Below, one piece after another: positions 53,070-61,492 of a DNA stretch of 64,000 bases. Every line of letters starts with the position of its first letter. Position 1 is the first letter of the stretch. The notes under the pieces are model-generated. The model did not search any database. It worked only from the letters and a program-made list of their open reading frames with translations, and was not told the origin of the DNA. Source of the DNA: Chitinophagaceae bacterium (GTDB lineage: Bacteria > Bacteroidota > Bacteroidia > Chitinophagales > Chitinophagaceae); contig JAFKGR010000004.1 of the NCBI GenBank assembly GCA_017307735.1, positions 124,001-188,000 of the forward strand. The letters are read 5' to 3'. A program made the position numbers and the translations under genes.

Positions 53070-53891
53070 TTATTTTTTCAGCACAACCGTATCTACAATG
53101 GTAACTTCTCCCACCTTAACGTTAATATTATTCAGCGTGTCGCTATTGTAACCCGTAGTGGCGTCGGCGGCAAAAATAAGTTGATAGTTATTGGCATTGA
53201 TACCCCAGAATTTATAGTATCCTGTAGAATCAGGTATCGTGCCGAGCGTATCTGTATTATTGATGGCCAAAACGTTGGCATTCGCCTGCTCAGGCAGTAC
53301 TACTCCTTCTATTGCACCTCCTGCTGCTTTGGCAAATGTGCGGATGACAGGCTTTAAAATATATGTTCCGGGTTCTCCCGTTTCCACAATAGACCGCGAT
53401 GCGTCAAAATCAAGTACCAGCGCGTAAGGTATCCCGGCCATTAATTCGGAATGCACATTGAGTTTGAGGCCCGATTGTTGCGATGAGGGTGTGGTGAGTG
53501 GAACCTCAGAATTATCTTTCAATACCAGATGATTATTGTTTCCAAGCACCAGCCTTATTTGGGAAACAACGCCGGCAGGCAGATCTGCACCTGCAATAAT
53601 GGTATCAGCGCCATTACTGAAATCTAACAGATTATACAAGCCTGGCCGCAGCAATGGAATTTCCTTCCAGCCTTTTGAGTTTGAAGATGTATCTGTACCA
53701 ACATTCACCATCACCTTTTGAATGTCAACCCAGACTTCTTTGTAATTTCCCGGGGCATCTGTCAGGTAAAGTTCCAGTCGTGAGGTGTTTCCTAAATTAG
53801 AATCCCCTGATTTGTTGCAGGAATTCAGGAAGATAATTCCTCCTATAAGTACCATACCAATAGCACCAAAGAGCAGATTTGTTTTTTTCAT
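53070..53891 (-). CDS. DUF4382 lipoprotein
   Basis: 273 residues. The lipoprotein signal ends FLNSC (Cys about 25). The DUF4382 core follows: RLELYLTDAPGNYKEVWVDIQKVMVNVG... LYNLLDFSNGADTIIAGADLPAGVVSQIRLVLG ... LVLDFDASRSIVETGEPGTYILKPVIRTF (about residues 38-195). The last part (GAIEGVVLPEQANANVLAINNTDTLGTIPDSTGYYKFWGI) resembles a carboxypeptidase-regulatory-like sandwich. Family members are surface or periplasmic lipoproteins of unknown function. Monocistronic and convergent with the ars operon. Confidence 0.88.
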   Translation of the reverse strand: MKKTNLLFGAIGMVLIGGIIFLNSCNKSGDSNLGNTSRLELYLTDAPGNYKEVWVDIQKVMVNVGTDTSSNSKGWKEIPLLRPGLYNLLDFSNGADTIIAGADLPAGVVSQIRLVLGNNNHLVLKDNSEVPLTTPSSQQSGLKLNVHSELMAGIPYALVLDFDASRSIVETGEPGTYILKPVIRTFAKAAGGAIEGVVLPEQANANVLAINNTDTLGTIPDSTGYYKFWGINANNYQLIFAADATTGYNSDTLNNINVKVGEVTIVDTVVLKK

Positions 53892-54173
53892 AGGTATATA
53901 TTTTTTTTAATTAAAAAAATGGGTATAAAAATATATTGAACGTGTTAAAAGTGCAAGCCCCGGGGAAATGATTTTATAAAAATTTACTATTGCAATGCTT
54001 TCGTTGGCTGCAAGGTCCAGGCAGGTAAATAAAACCGGTTTGAAAACAAGGGTAAAATCAATGAATGGAGAAATCGGATTGTCCTAACGACAATACAAAA
54101 AGTATAACGGAAAACTATTGGGAATCAATGACAATAATTTCTGTATAATTGTGTAGGATAACATAAATGAAAA
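53892..54173. other. AT-rich spacer left of the cassette region
   Basis: No gene is seen. A palindromic AT tract (T8-AATT-A7 type, about 53902-53920) lies just before the DUF4382 gene. The right part leads into the inverted repeat at 54174. Confidence 0.4.
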
Positions 54174-54825
54174 TGTTGTAGGCAATGCGAACCGACATTA
54201 TGAAGCGATTAACAATTCTATTCTTTTCAATCTCTTTAATCAGTTGCAACCAAAATACACAGACACAAAATGACAATATGCTCAAGTTCTCAGACAAAAG
54301 AAATTATGCGACAGAACTAATTGACAACGGTTTTTTAAAATATGCAGACAGTTCAAAGGTTGACAGTTTAAAAACTCAGCTCAGAGATTCATTTAATATT
54401 TATGAAGACGACAATTTCAAAATAGCTCACATTGACGCCGAAGAACTTGCTGAATTCAGCTTTGACTTTTTTCTTCCAAGTTTGAATAGGATTTTAGCCA
54501 AAAGAGACGTTCAACTTTCGGTTAAAAAACTAAACGATGATGATAAATCGTTTGACGTTTTAATAAATGACGATACAATTCAACTTTACACTCAACAAGA
54601 TTTAAACAACAATACATTTTGGGACGCAGCTTCAAGAAATTTCTTTAGAAAATTAAACGAGCTTTTGAAAGCAAAAAATCACGACGAGCAATTTTATTTG
54701 CTTTATGGCGGTAACGACTTGCACACAATGCTTCTGACAGACAAACAGTTTTCAATTATAGCCGACTACTATAAAAAAAGTATTAAGGAGACACCCTATA
54801 AACCATGACAGCACTGCCTACAACA
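54174..54825 (+). mobile_element. Single-gene cassette bounded by 14-bp inverted repeats
   Basis: TGTTGTAGGCAATG (54174-54187) and CACTGCCTACAACA (54812-54825) are inverted repeats that differ at one base. Between them is only one gene, whose chosen ATG lies 12 bases inside the left repeat and whose stop lies 3 bases before the right one. The ends belong to the same family as the ends of the large segment 55011-63957. No transposase or integrase is inside. I infer a mobile cassette; mobility is not shown by the sequence. Confidence 0.5.
54200..54808 (+). CDS. Small lipoprotein of unknown function (cassette gene)
   Basis: 202 residues from the ATG at 54200, chosen because it opens a lipoprotein signal peptide (MKRLTILFFSISLISCNQN, lipobox LISC). 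An in-frame ATG at 54185 lies inside the terminal inverted repeat and adds five residues. I do not recognise the mature protein. It is acidic and helical, with EDDNFKIAHIDAEELAEFSFDFFLPSLNRILAKR and FWDAASRNFFRKLNELL, and a C-terminal FYLLYGGNDLHTMLLTDKQFSII. The base composition is AT-rich like the segment to the right. It is the only gene of its cassette. Confidence 0.7.
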   Translation: MKRLTILFFSISLISCNQNTQTQNDNMLKFSDKRNYATELIDNGFLKYADSSKVDSLKTQLRDSFNIYEDDNFKIAHIDAEELAEFSFDFFLPSLNRILAKRDVQLSVKKLNDDDKSFDVLINDDTIQLYTQQDLNNNTFWDAASRNFFRKLNELLKAKNHDEQFYLLYGGNDLHTMLLTDKQFSIIADYYKKSIKETPYKP

Positions 54826-55025
54826 TTCGCATTGGCAATAGCTGGGGGTGACGTGCATTTCATCAGCTTTTTGTTCGCTATTTAGCTGTAGTTCCGGGCT
54901 GAAAATTATCTATTAAGCAACAGAATAAAAATCTCAACTTTTTGTTCGTTTACTGGGCAGACGTTCCGGCAGAAAGTTATAAATTGCCCAGCCATCGCCA
55001 ATGCGTGGCCGTTATAGCCAATGGT
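54812..55025. repeat. Long imperfect palindrome between the two cassettes (attC-like in plan)
   Basis: About 214 bases. The outer boxes are CACTGCCTACAACA on the left and GTTATAGCCAATG on the right. Inside them CGCATTGGC (54828-54836) is the exact reverse complement of GCCAATGCG (54997-55005), and AATAGCTGGG (54837-54846) pairs with CCCAGCCATC (54987-54996) at 8 of 10 positions, the other two being G-T type. The centre holds two related modules (54865-54923 and 54936-54991) that share CTTTTTGTTCG and GTTCCGG; the second is closed by a perfect 7-bp stem CTGGGCA/TGCCCAG. The plan resembles large integron attC sites, but the boxes do not fit the RYYYAAC/GTTRRRY core. Confidence 0.6.
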
Positions 55026-55042
55026 AGGACGACCGTGCAAAC

Positions 55043-55329
55043 AACGAACAGACGAACAAAATTTAAAAAGTAAAACTAAGATAAACCATTTTGAAAAGTG
55101 AACAACATACAGACCATATTACAAACGGACAACGATTAAGCCGACACTCATTGCCTACCCCTATGTTTTTTATTTTTTTCCAACGCACATTTTTTAAAAA
55201 CAATTTTAGCCAATCGCACATTGGCACATTTGGTTTTGCCCCGACACGCAAAGCCAACACTTCGCAAAACCAAAAGAGCCAATTTTCCAACGCTCAATTT
55301 TGTTACATTAGTAATCCTGAATTTTAATT
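55043..55329. other. Structured leader or upstream region of the helicase gene
   Basis: No gene. It contains CAACATACAGACCA (55103-55116) and AGCCGACACTCATTGCC (55139-55155), both of which recur near the other end of the cassette. It also holds the hairpin set listed next and a CAATTTTG box (55294-55301) that may be the -7 element of the operon. Confidence 0.4.
55209..55283 (+). promoter_or_regulatory. Alternative hairpins upstream of the helicase gene
   Basis: GCCAAT (55209-55214) can pair with ATTGGC (55220-55225) over a 5-base loop. The same ATTGGC can instead pair with GCCAAT at 55278-55283, enclosing a second perfect 8-bp stem GGTTTTGC (55232-55239) / GCAAAACC (55264-55271) with 6-base internal loops on both sides. 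The two folds exclude each other. If the promoter is the CAATTTTG box at 55294, this region is not transcribed and would act as DNA. Confidence 0.45.
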
Positions 55330-58300
55330 ATGGCAGAATTTAATCGCAGACCTGAAACCAATAACATTTTTGAGGGAACTTCTGATGAAGTAATCGTAAT
55401 CACATTACGAGTCAAAGATGATTTTGCTCAACAGTACAATAATAATTCAAGCAATGAAATCCAATTTGAAAATTTATTGAATCAAATTGCTGAAAATAAC
55501 ATTGTGTGTTTGTTTCAGAAACAAAAAGAATTTTTAAACAAAGACAAAACTACTGGTGCTGTTAAAAAAAGTTCTACCCATAAAATTATAATTCCGTTAG
55601 GTAACGAAACTGCCATTGAAGGAACATTAGCACTTTTTCAAGACGAATATTCGTACAGAGTTGTGAAATTGAAACAGGTAAAACTGTTCAATGAGCCAAT
55701 AAAAAATACAATCAGAAGAAATTGTAACCTAACATTTCGAGGTTTCAATGATTATCGTGGCTTTGTATCTTCTGAAAAATTCAAAGAATTGTATGAGCAA
55801 ATAGAAAATTTACAAATCCCATTAATTGACATCAACAAAGAAAAAGACCGTCAAATTTGGGAAAAGTATGTTGTTGCTTTAAAGAAGTTAGTTAAACAAA
55901 AAGAACAAGTTTGGAAAATCCAAAACATTAAAATGCCTTATGCAGAAGCAAGACAAGGCGAAGCGGAAAGAGCAAACTATATTGATATTTTCATCAATGA
56001 AACAGAACTAAGAGAACAACTTGAAAAAGACATTTTAGGGTTATTCAATGAAAGCGAATTGGAAGATTACGGAGTAAGTGAAAACAAAGCGTTTATTGAG
56101 TTCAAAAATTACAGAGAATTAGGGCAAGAAGAATTGAACCAACTCAAAGAGTTGGGAGATGAATTATTTTACGAAATTTCAAATAATTCGCCATTTCACA
56201 CCATTTCGGGAAAAATTGATTTCAAGTATGCCGACAACGTTTCAAAAGAAGATATTTATGCTGAAATACAAGACAAACTGCAAGCAGAGTATGAACTTGA
56301 ATGTTCAATCAGCAATGACGGTTACATTGACCTTAACGAAAATGATATTCCGCATTTGCAAAAAATCGTTGCAGACAATTATTCTCATATTCTCTCGGTT
56401 CACAAAGACAATGTTGTTCAGTTAAAAGTTGATTTCAAAGCGGACAATGAATTACCAAAAATATCACAATCAATAAAACAAGAATTAAATAGTCTTGGAC
56501 ATACAAATTCTAATGTTTCTATTTCTAATGAAAAAAATATTGTTGTTGAAATAGCAGTGCCTTTATTTGAGCAATTTGGAGTTTTGTCTGTATTCCAAAA
56601 GGGAATGCCAGCAACAAAATTACCGTTATCGGATATTAAAATTGAAAAGTCTATTCTTAGGTTCTCAACCAATCAACGTTTAAATTTTAAAGAAATAAAA
56701 GGTTTTGAATTTGTTGCTGGAAATTATCAAATAACCAACCCAACAAAAGAACAAATTCAAAATTCTCAATCAATACTTGAAAATGAATTTAGAGGAATAC
56801 GATTTCGAAGAATGCCAAATTTATACTATTTGAAATCTCTTGAAAAAGTAAATCTCGAAACGCTTCGCAACTTTAGAACACAAACTAATTTACAAGGAAA
56901 AACAGAATTTGTTTTAGCAAGTTCAACACTTAAAATTTCAGCAGAAAATAATACAGATTACGAAAACCAATTAAAACGTATCAAACAACAGTTTCCGAGT
57001 GCAACTATTGAAGAAAAGCCATTTAATCCGACATATCAAATTGTGTTCGATACAGATGTTGAATCAAAACGGCAAAACGTAATCAACAAAATTCAAAATG
57101 AAATCAGAAAAGAAATTGGCAAATCGGCTGATTTTGATGTTGTAAAAAAACATACCAGAATTTTATTTTCTTATCAATTCAAAACAGATGACGAAAGAGA
57201 TTTATTTAAACAAGCGGTGTTAACCGCTTGTTCAGAACATCGTCATATTTTGAATTTTACTTTTGAAAATCCATTAGGAAGAACAACCTACGAACTTTTC
57301 AAAAATGAAACGCTTGAACTTGAAAAGGAAAAAGAAGTGAGACGGAACATTAGCCAAGCTACATTTATTTACTTGAGTCCAGAGCAAAGAAAAAATTTAA
57401 GTGAAAAAATTGAGCAGTTCGGAGAAGAAGCTATTTTCAAAGAAGGCATACAAATAGGAAGATTAGTAAAAAAGGAAAAAGACAGGTTGAAATTCAAAAT
57501 AACTGATGCTTTTGATGAAATCATTAACGGACGAGAGCAAGACCGTATTGAATTAAGTGAAATCCGAAAAGGTTTTATCAAACCTATTTTCCCAGGAGAA
57601 CTAACAAACATTGGTAGAATGATTCGGGCAATGAAAAAAGTTACCGAACCAAATACAAGAAACGGCTTTCCTATCAATCAAAACTTGCCAAACTTTTTAT
57701 TTGACCCAAATGAAGCAAGACAATCATCAACAGACCTTGAAGAAGAAAAACAAAAAGTTGTTCAGAATCTGAATGAACCTTTGCTTAAAGACCAACCAAA
57801 ACAACTTGAAGCTGTTGCAAAAACGCTTTTAGCAAAAGATTTGGCACTTATTCAAGGTCCGCCCGGAACAGGAAAAACAACTGTAATTGCTGAAATAATT
57901 TGGCAAACACTTTTGCGAGAACCAAAAGCGAAATTGTTGATTACATCGCAAACAAACCTTGCAGTTGATAATGCTTTGGAACGTATTAAAGGTAAAAAAT
58001 TAGTGCGACCAATTCGTGTTGGAAATATTGACAAATTTGAGGATGAGGGAAAAGTTTATTCCAATGACCGAATCAAAAATTGGATTCAGGCAAAGACTGG
58101 TTCAAAGGAAGAAAAACAATATTCCGATAATGCCGTTTGTCAATGGATTGAAAACGTAAAAGATAAATGTAGTAAAGATGAAAAATACGCAAAAGCAGTT
58201 TCCAAATGGAAAAAAGGTTTAGTTGAAAAAGACGTATTGATTAAATCAACTTTTTCAAATGCCTACTACGAATATGTGAACGTATTTGCAGCAACGTGTA

Positions 58301-59406
58301 GCGAATGTGGTAGCCGAAATTTTGGCGACACTTATCAAATGACATTCAACCAACATTCAGAAAGAAAAAGCGAACCTGAATTTGATTTGGTAATAATGGA
58401 TGAGGCAAGTAAAGCAACGCCACCCGAATTGGTTTTGCCTTTAACATTAGGAAAAAAGGTTGTGATAATTGGCGACCATAAACAGTTGCCACCAATGATT
58501 GACGAAAAAGAATTTGGCGAAGCATTAGAAGCAGTTGGAGCAAAAAAACTGATTGAGGATTGGACAAAAGAAGATTACAAGGTTTCGCAATTTGAAAAAT
58601 TATTCAAAAATGCACCGAATAACTTTGTTGCGAGTTTGGATACTCAATTCAGAATGCACGAACAAATTATGAATTGTATTTCCGAGTTCTATTCTGACCA
58701 AGAAGAATTGGAAAATGGTTTGATATGCGGAATTAAAGGCGAAATGAACATTGCCGACTTCAATGTAAAAGCAAGTCGTTGGCACGGTTTAAACATTCCT
58801 CCTTTAATAACTCATGACATACACGCTATTTGGGTAAATGTTGAAACACCCGAAGATAAAGTTGGAACATCTTACGAAAATGAAGGCGAAATCAAAGCCA
58901 TTCAAACTGTTCTGAGAGCATTAACCAAAGCCGAAGGATTTGAACAATATCAAAATCATTTCAAAAAAGACGAGGACAAAGAAATAGGAATCATTACTTA
59001 CTATATGCCACAAATGCAAAGCATACGAAAAGCAATGTATCCACATTTTTCAAAAAATGAATGGCGAAATTTTGAGCAACATAAATTTGAAAACGAATTT
59101 CAACTTCCACTTAGAATAAATACCGTTGACCGTTTTCAAGGAATGGAGCGAAATATCATTATCATTTCAACGGTAAGAAGCAACAAACAATACAAAGAAG
59201 AAAGGGGAAAGAAAATTCCGATTGACAATGTCGCATTAGGTTTTGCAAGAGAATTGCAACGTATCAATGTTGGTTTTTCAAGAGCAAAAAGATTGCTGAT
59301 TGTAGTTGGAAATCAAAAACACTTTTCACGTAAACCTGAATATCAACAAGCAATTCAAAAAATGCACCCAATTGACATTGCACAAATTCAAAATCTTATT
59401 AAGTAG
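55330..59406 (+). CDS. Large SF1 helicase, UPF1-like (COG1112 type), first gene of the cassette operon
   Basis: 1358 residues. The motor is in the C-terminal third: Walker A GPPGTGKTT from residue 843, motif Ia SQTNLAVDNALERI, motif II MDEAS (D1024) with PPELVLPLTLGKKVVIIGDHKQLPPM as motif III, DTQFRMHEQI as motif IV, VDRFQGMERNIIIISTVRSN as motif V and NVGFSRAKRLLIVVGN (about 1313) as motif VI. These fit the AAA_11/AAA_12 UPF1-like family that unwinds RNA or DNA 5' to 3'. Residues 1-840 match no domain I know; segments near 310-360, 370-410 and 560-640 look like repeated small alpha-beta modules. The stop TAG shares its last base with the GTG start of the next gene. Confidence 0.88.
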   Translation: MAEFNRRPETNNIFEGTSDEVIVITLRVKDDFAQQYNNNSSNEIQFENLLNQIAENNIVCLFQKQKEFLNKDKTTGAVKKSSTHKIIIPLGNETAIEGTLALFQDEYSYRVVKLKQVKLFNEPIKNTIRRNCNLTFRGFNDYRGFVSSEKFKELYEQIENLQIPLIDINKEKDRQIWEKYVVALKKLVKQKEQVWKIQNIKMPYAEARQGEAERANYIDIFINETELREQLEKDILGLFNESELEDYGVSENKAFIEFKNYRELGQEELNQLKELGDELFYEISNNSPFHTISGKIDFKYADNVSKEDIYAEIQDKLQAEYELECSISNDGYIDLNENDIPHLQKIVADNYSHILSVHKDNVVQLKVDFKADNELPKISQSIKQELNSLGHTNSNVSISNEKNIVVEIAVPLFEQFGVLSVFQKGMPATKLPLSDIKIEKSILRFSTNQRLNFKEIKGFEFVAGNYQITNPTKEQIQNSQSILENEFRGIRFRRMPNLYYLKSLEKVNLETLRNFRTQTNLQGKTEFVLASSTLKISAENNTDYENQLKRIKQQFPSATIEEKPFNPTYQIVFDTDVESKRQNVINKIQNEIRKEIGKSADFDVVKKHTRILFSYQFKTDDERDLFKQAVLTACSEHRHILNFTFENPLGRTTYELFKNETLELEKEKEVRRNISQATFIYLSPEQRKNLSEKIEQFGEEAIFKEGIQIGRLVKKEKDRLKFKITDAFDEIINGREQDRIELSEIRKGFIKPIFPGELTNIGRMIRAMKKVTEPNTRNGFPINQNLPNFLFDPNEARQSSTDLEEEKQKVVQNLNEPLLKDQPKQLEAVAKTLLAKDLALIQGPPGTGKTTVIAEIIWQTLLREPKAKLLITSQTNLAVDNALERIKGKKLVRPIRVGNIDKFEDEGKVYSNDRIKNWIQAKTGSKEEKQYSDNAVCQWIENVKDKCSKDEKYAKAVSKWKKGLVEKDVLIKSTFSNAYYEYVNVFAATCSECGSRNFGDTYQMTFNQHSERKSEPEFDLVIMDEASKATPPELVLPLTLGKKVVIIGDHKQLPPMIDEKEFGEALEAVGAKKLIEDWTKEDYKVSQFEKLFKNAPNNFVASLDTQFRMHEQIMNCISEFYSDQEELENGLICGIKGEMNIADFNVKASRWHGLNIPPLITHDIHAIWVNVETPEDKVGTSYENEGEIKAIQTVLRALTKAEGFEQYQNHFKKDEDKEIGIITYYMPQMQSIRKAMYPHFSKNEWRNFEQHKFENEFQLPLRINTVDRFQGMERNIIIISTVRSNKQYKEERGKKIPIDNVALGFARELQRINVGFSRAKRLLIVVGNQKHFSRKPEYQQAIQKMHPIDIAQIQNLIK

Positions 59407-61490
59407 TGAAGAAACGATTATCTAAAATAGCGAGAGATTTTAAAAGCAACATTCCTGTTGTTGTTGAATTTTTGCGTGTAAATGGTTACGAATGTGAGGA
59501 AGACCCCGAAGTGGAATTTTCAAGTGAAGTAGTTGAATTTATTGAAAATAATTTTCCTGCATTTCTATCAGAACGCAACAAAGAGAATCAAAAACAAGCA
59601 CCAAAAAAGAAAGAAAAAAGCAGTGATTCTATTCTAAGCGAACAAATTCCTTTGGAATTAAAAATCATTGAATCGGCAAGCAAAGAGAAAAAACTAATTG
59701 AGAGAATTATTGGTTTTACAGAGTTTGACTGGCATTACACTATTGCAAAATTCAAAGGCACTTGTTCACAGCCCGTTGATTTCAACTTGTTTGATGAAGT
59801 TCTTTGCGACTTGCTTTTGACCGAACAAATGTCGGCTGAAAAAATCGGAAACATTCTCGGTTTTGACATTCAAAAAGACCCAGCCGAAAATGATATTCTT
59901 CTAAAAGCAATCAATGATTTGAAAGCAGATAAAATGCTTGACGGAGATGAAAGTATTTTATGGCTTACTGATGTCGGTATTGAATACGCAAAAAATGGTG
60001 TGAAATTCTCAACATTTACAAGAGATTTTGATTTGTATGTTGATAATATTGGTGTTGCAAAAGAAAAAGTAAAAGAGATTTTCAGTAACCTGAAAAGTGA
60101 AAAGCAAGCTACATTCAGCAAAGATTTTCTTCCAAAAAATAGTGAAGAAGTAAAGCCATTAGCAGAATTACAAGCACCTGAAATTCATTTCCCAAAAAAG
60201 AATTTTTTGTTGCAAGAATGTACCCCAACAGGTGCGGAAGGATATAAAGCAAAAGTTTGGGTTGTGTTGTTAGAAAATTTCAGAGATAACACAATGCGGG
60301 CAATCGTCTATGACGAAAAGCAAAATAAAGTGATTGATGCTTTATCCGAAGCATTGGACAAACAAGATGAAATAAAAGCCGAATTACTTGAACGTTTAGT
60401 AAAAGTTGATGATGAAATTGAATTTACTAATGAAGAAAAGCAAAAAGAACAGGTTGAAATTGAACAAGCGTTAATTCATAAACAAGAAGAAATTGACGAA
60501 GCGATAAACAACCAAGACACAACCAAAATAAAAGAAATAGAAAAAGAAGTTGAATCAATCAAAAGACATTTCAACTCTTTGGAATTTGAAGTTGAATTGA
60601 AAAAACTCTTTGACACAACTTCCGACACAATTTTAATTCAAAGTCCTTGGGTTCGTGATTTTGCTTTCAAAAATAGAGTTCCGTTTATCAAAGATTATTT
60701 GCGTAAAGGCGGTAGAGTTTACATTGCATATTCCGAAAATGAAAGTTTTGGAGGCGAAGATATGGTTCAAGAAGAATCAAAGAAACTGCTTGCAGAATTA
60801 GACAAGAATTTGAATTTCTATTGTTGTGAATTGCCAGCATTTCATTACAAAAACGTTTGGTTGGTAAAGGAAGATAACAAGAATAGTTACTATTCGGGCA
60901 GTTACAATATTCTTTCATTCTTTGTTCATCAGAATATGAAAAATGTTCGTCAAGAAAAAATGACGAGAATGGATTGGGACAGCGAATTAGAAGAACAATA
61001 TTTTGAGGTTTTCAAAAAGTTTGGATTGAAGTACATCAATTCGGCAATAGAAGATTTTAATACACTTTGTAATAACCCACCAACAAAAATTGACAGAGAT
61101 TATTTGCAAAAACTACGAACTGTTGATAACAGTAAATTAAAGCCATTTAAAGGAATTGGAGTTGAAGAATTTGACGGAGCTTTAGCTTCACTTGAAAATA
61201 CTAAAACTGAAAATCTCAATTATTATCGAAAAATATTTTTTGAAAACGAAATAGAACGATTTGAAAAACAGGTAAATGAACTTTCACAAAAACCAATTTC
61301 AATAGACAGAAAGAAAAATCTGCAAAAAGAATTTGAAAAGGTTAGAGATGAATTTGTTGATTTACTTGATTTGCAAATGAATAAAGCAAAAGATGTAACG
61401 GATATAATAAATAACTTAAAGGTTTTCAGTCCACAAAACCACCAAAAACAGCATAACCACAACCACAATAAAAACAAAAAGAGAAGATAA
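59406..61490 (+). CDS. PLD-like protein with an IF2-N-like head, cassette operon gene 2
   Basis: 694 residues from a GTG that overlaps the helicase stop by one base. Residues 1-50 (KKRLSKIARDFKSNIPVVVEFLRVNGYECEEDPEVEFSSEVVEFI) resemble the IF-2 N-terminal domain that begins Bacteroidetes translation factor IF2. The middle is helical with a strongly charged coiled coil (about residues 325-400). A phospholipase D-like region starts near 405 (TILIQSPWVRDFAFKNRVPFIKDYLRKGGRVYIAYSE). The HKD motif appears once as H480-Y-K482, but the Asp expected five residues after the Lys is Val; D490 is shifted. GSYN (498-501) replaces the GSxN tail. It could be a dimeric nuclease or an altered one. Confidence 0.75.
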   Translation: MKKRLSKIARDFKSNIPVVVEFLRVNGYECEEDPEVEFSSEVVEFIENNFPAFLSERNKENQKQAPKKKEKSSDSILSEQIPLELKIIESASKEKKLIERIIGFTEFDWHYTIAKFKGTCSQPVDFNLFDEVLCDLLLTEQMSAEKIGNILGFDIQKDPAENDILLKAINDLKADKMLDGDESILWLTDVGIEYAKNGVKFSTFTRDFDLYVDNIGVAKEKVKEIFSNLKSEKQATFSKDFLPKNSEEVKPLAELQAPEIHFPKKNFLLQECTPTGAEGYKAKVWVVLLENFRDNTMRAIVYDEKQNKVIDALSEALDKQDEIKAELLERLVKVDDEIEFTNEEKQKEQVEIEQALIHKQEEIDEAINNQDTTKIKEIEKEVESIKRHFNSLEFEVELKKLFDTTSDTILIQSPWVRDFAFKNRVPFIKDYLRKGGRVYIAYSENESFGGEDMVQEESKKLLAELDKNLNFYCCELPAFHYKNVWLVKEDNKNSYYSGSYNILSFFVHQNMKNVRQEKMTRMDWDSELEEQYFEVFKKFGLKYINSAIEDFNTLCNNPPTKIDRDYLQKLRTVDNSKLKPFKGIGVEEFDGALASLENTKTENLNYYRKIFFENEIERFEKQVNELSQKPISIDRKKNLQKEFEKVRDEFVDLLDLQMNKAKDVTDIINNLKVFSPQNHQKQHNHNHNKNKKRR

Positions 61491-61492
61491 TT

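Noticed and set aside
54812-55025. Calling the inter-cassette palindrome a canonical integron attC site
   Set aside because: The outer boxes CTACAAC and GTTATAG do not match the RYYYAAC/GTTRRRY core, no IntI is in the window, and a neighbouring cassette of about 8.9 kb would be far larger than usual integron cassettes. The cassette-internal covariation also fits terminal inverted repeats better.
55330-61490. Labelling the helicase-PLD pair simply as Mokosh
   Set aside because: The pairing is similar, but the helicase N-terminus, the altered HKD motif, the IF2-N-like head and the two added genes do not match what I remember of the described types. Without a profile search the label is unsafe.
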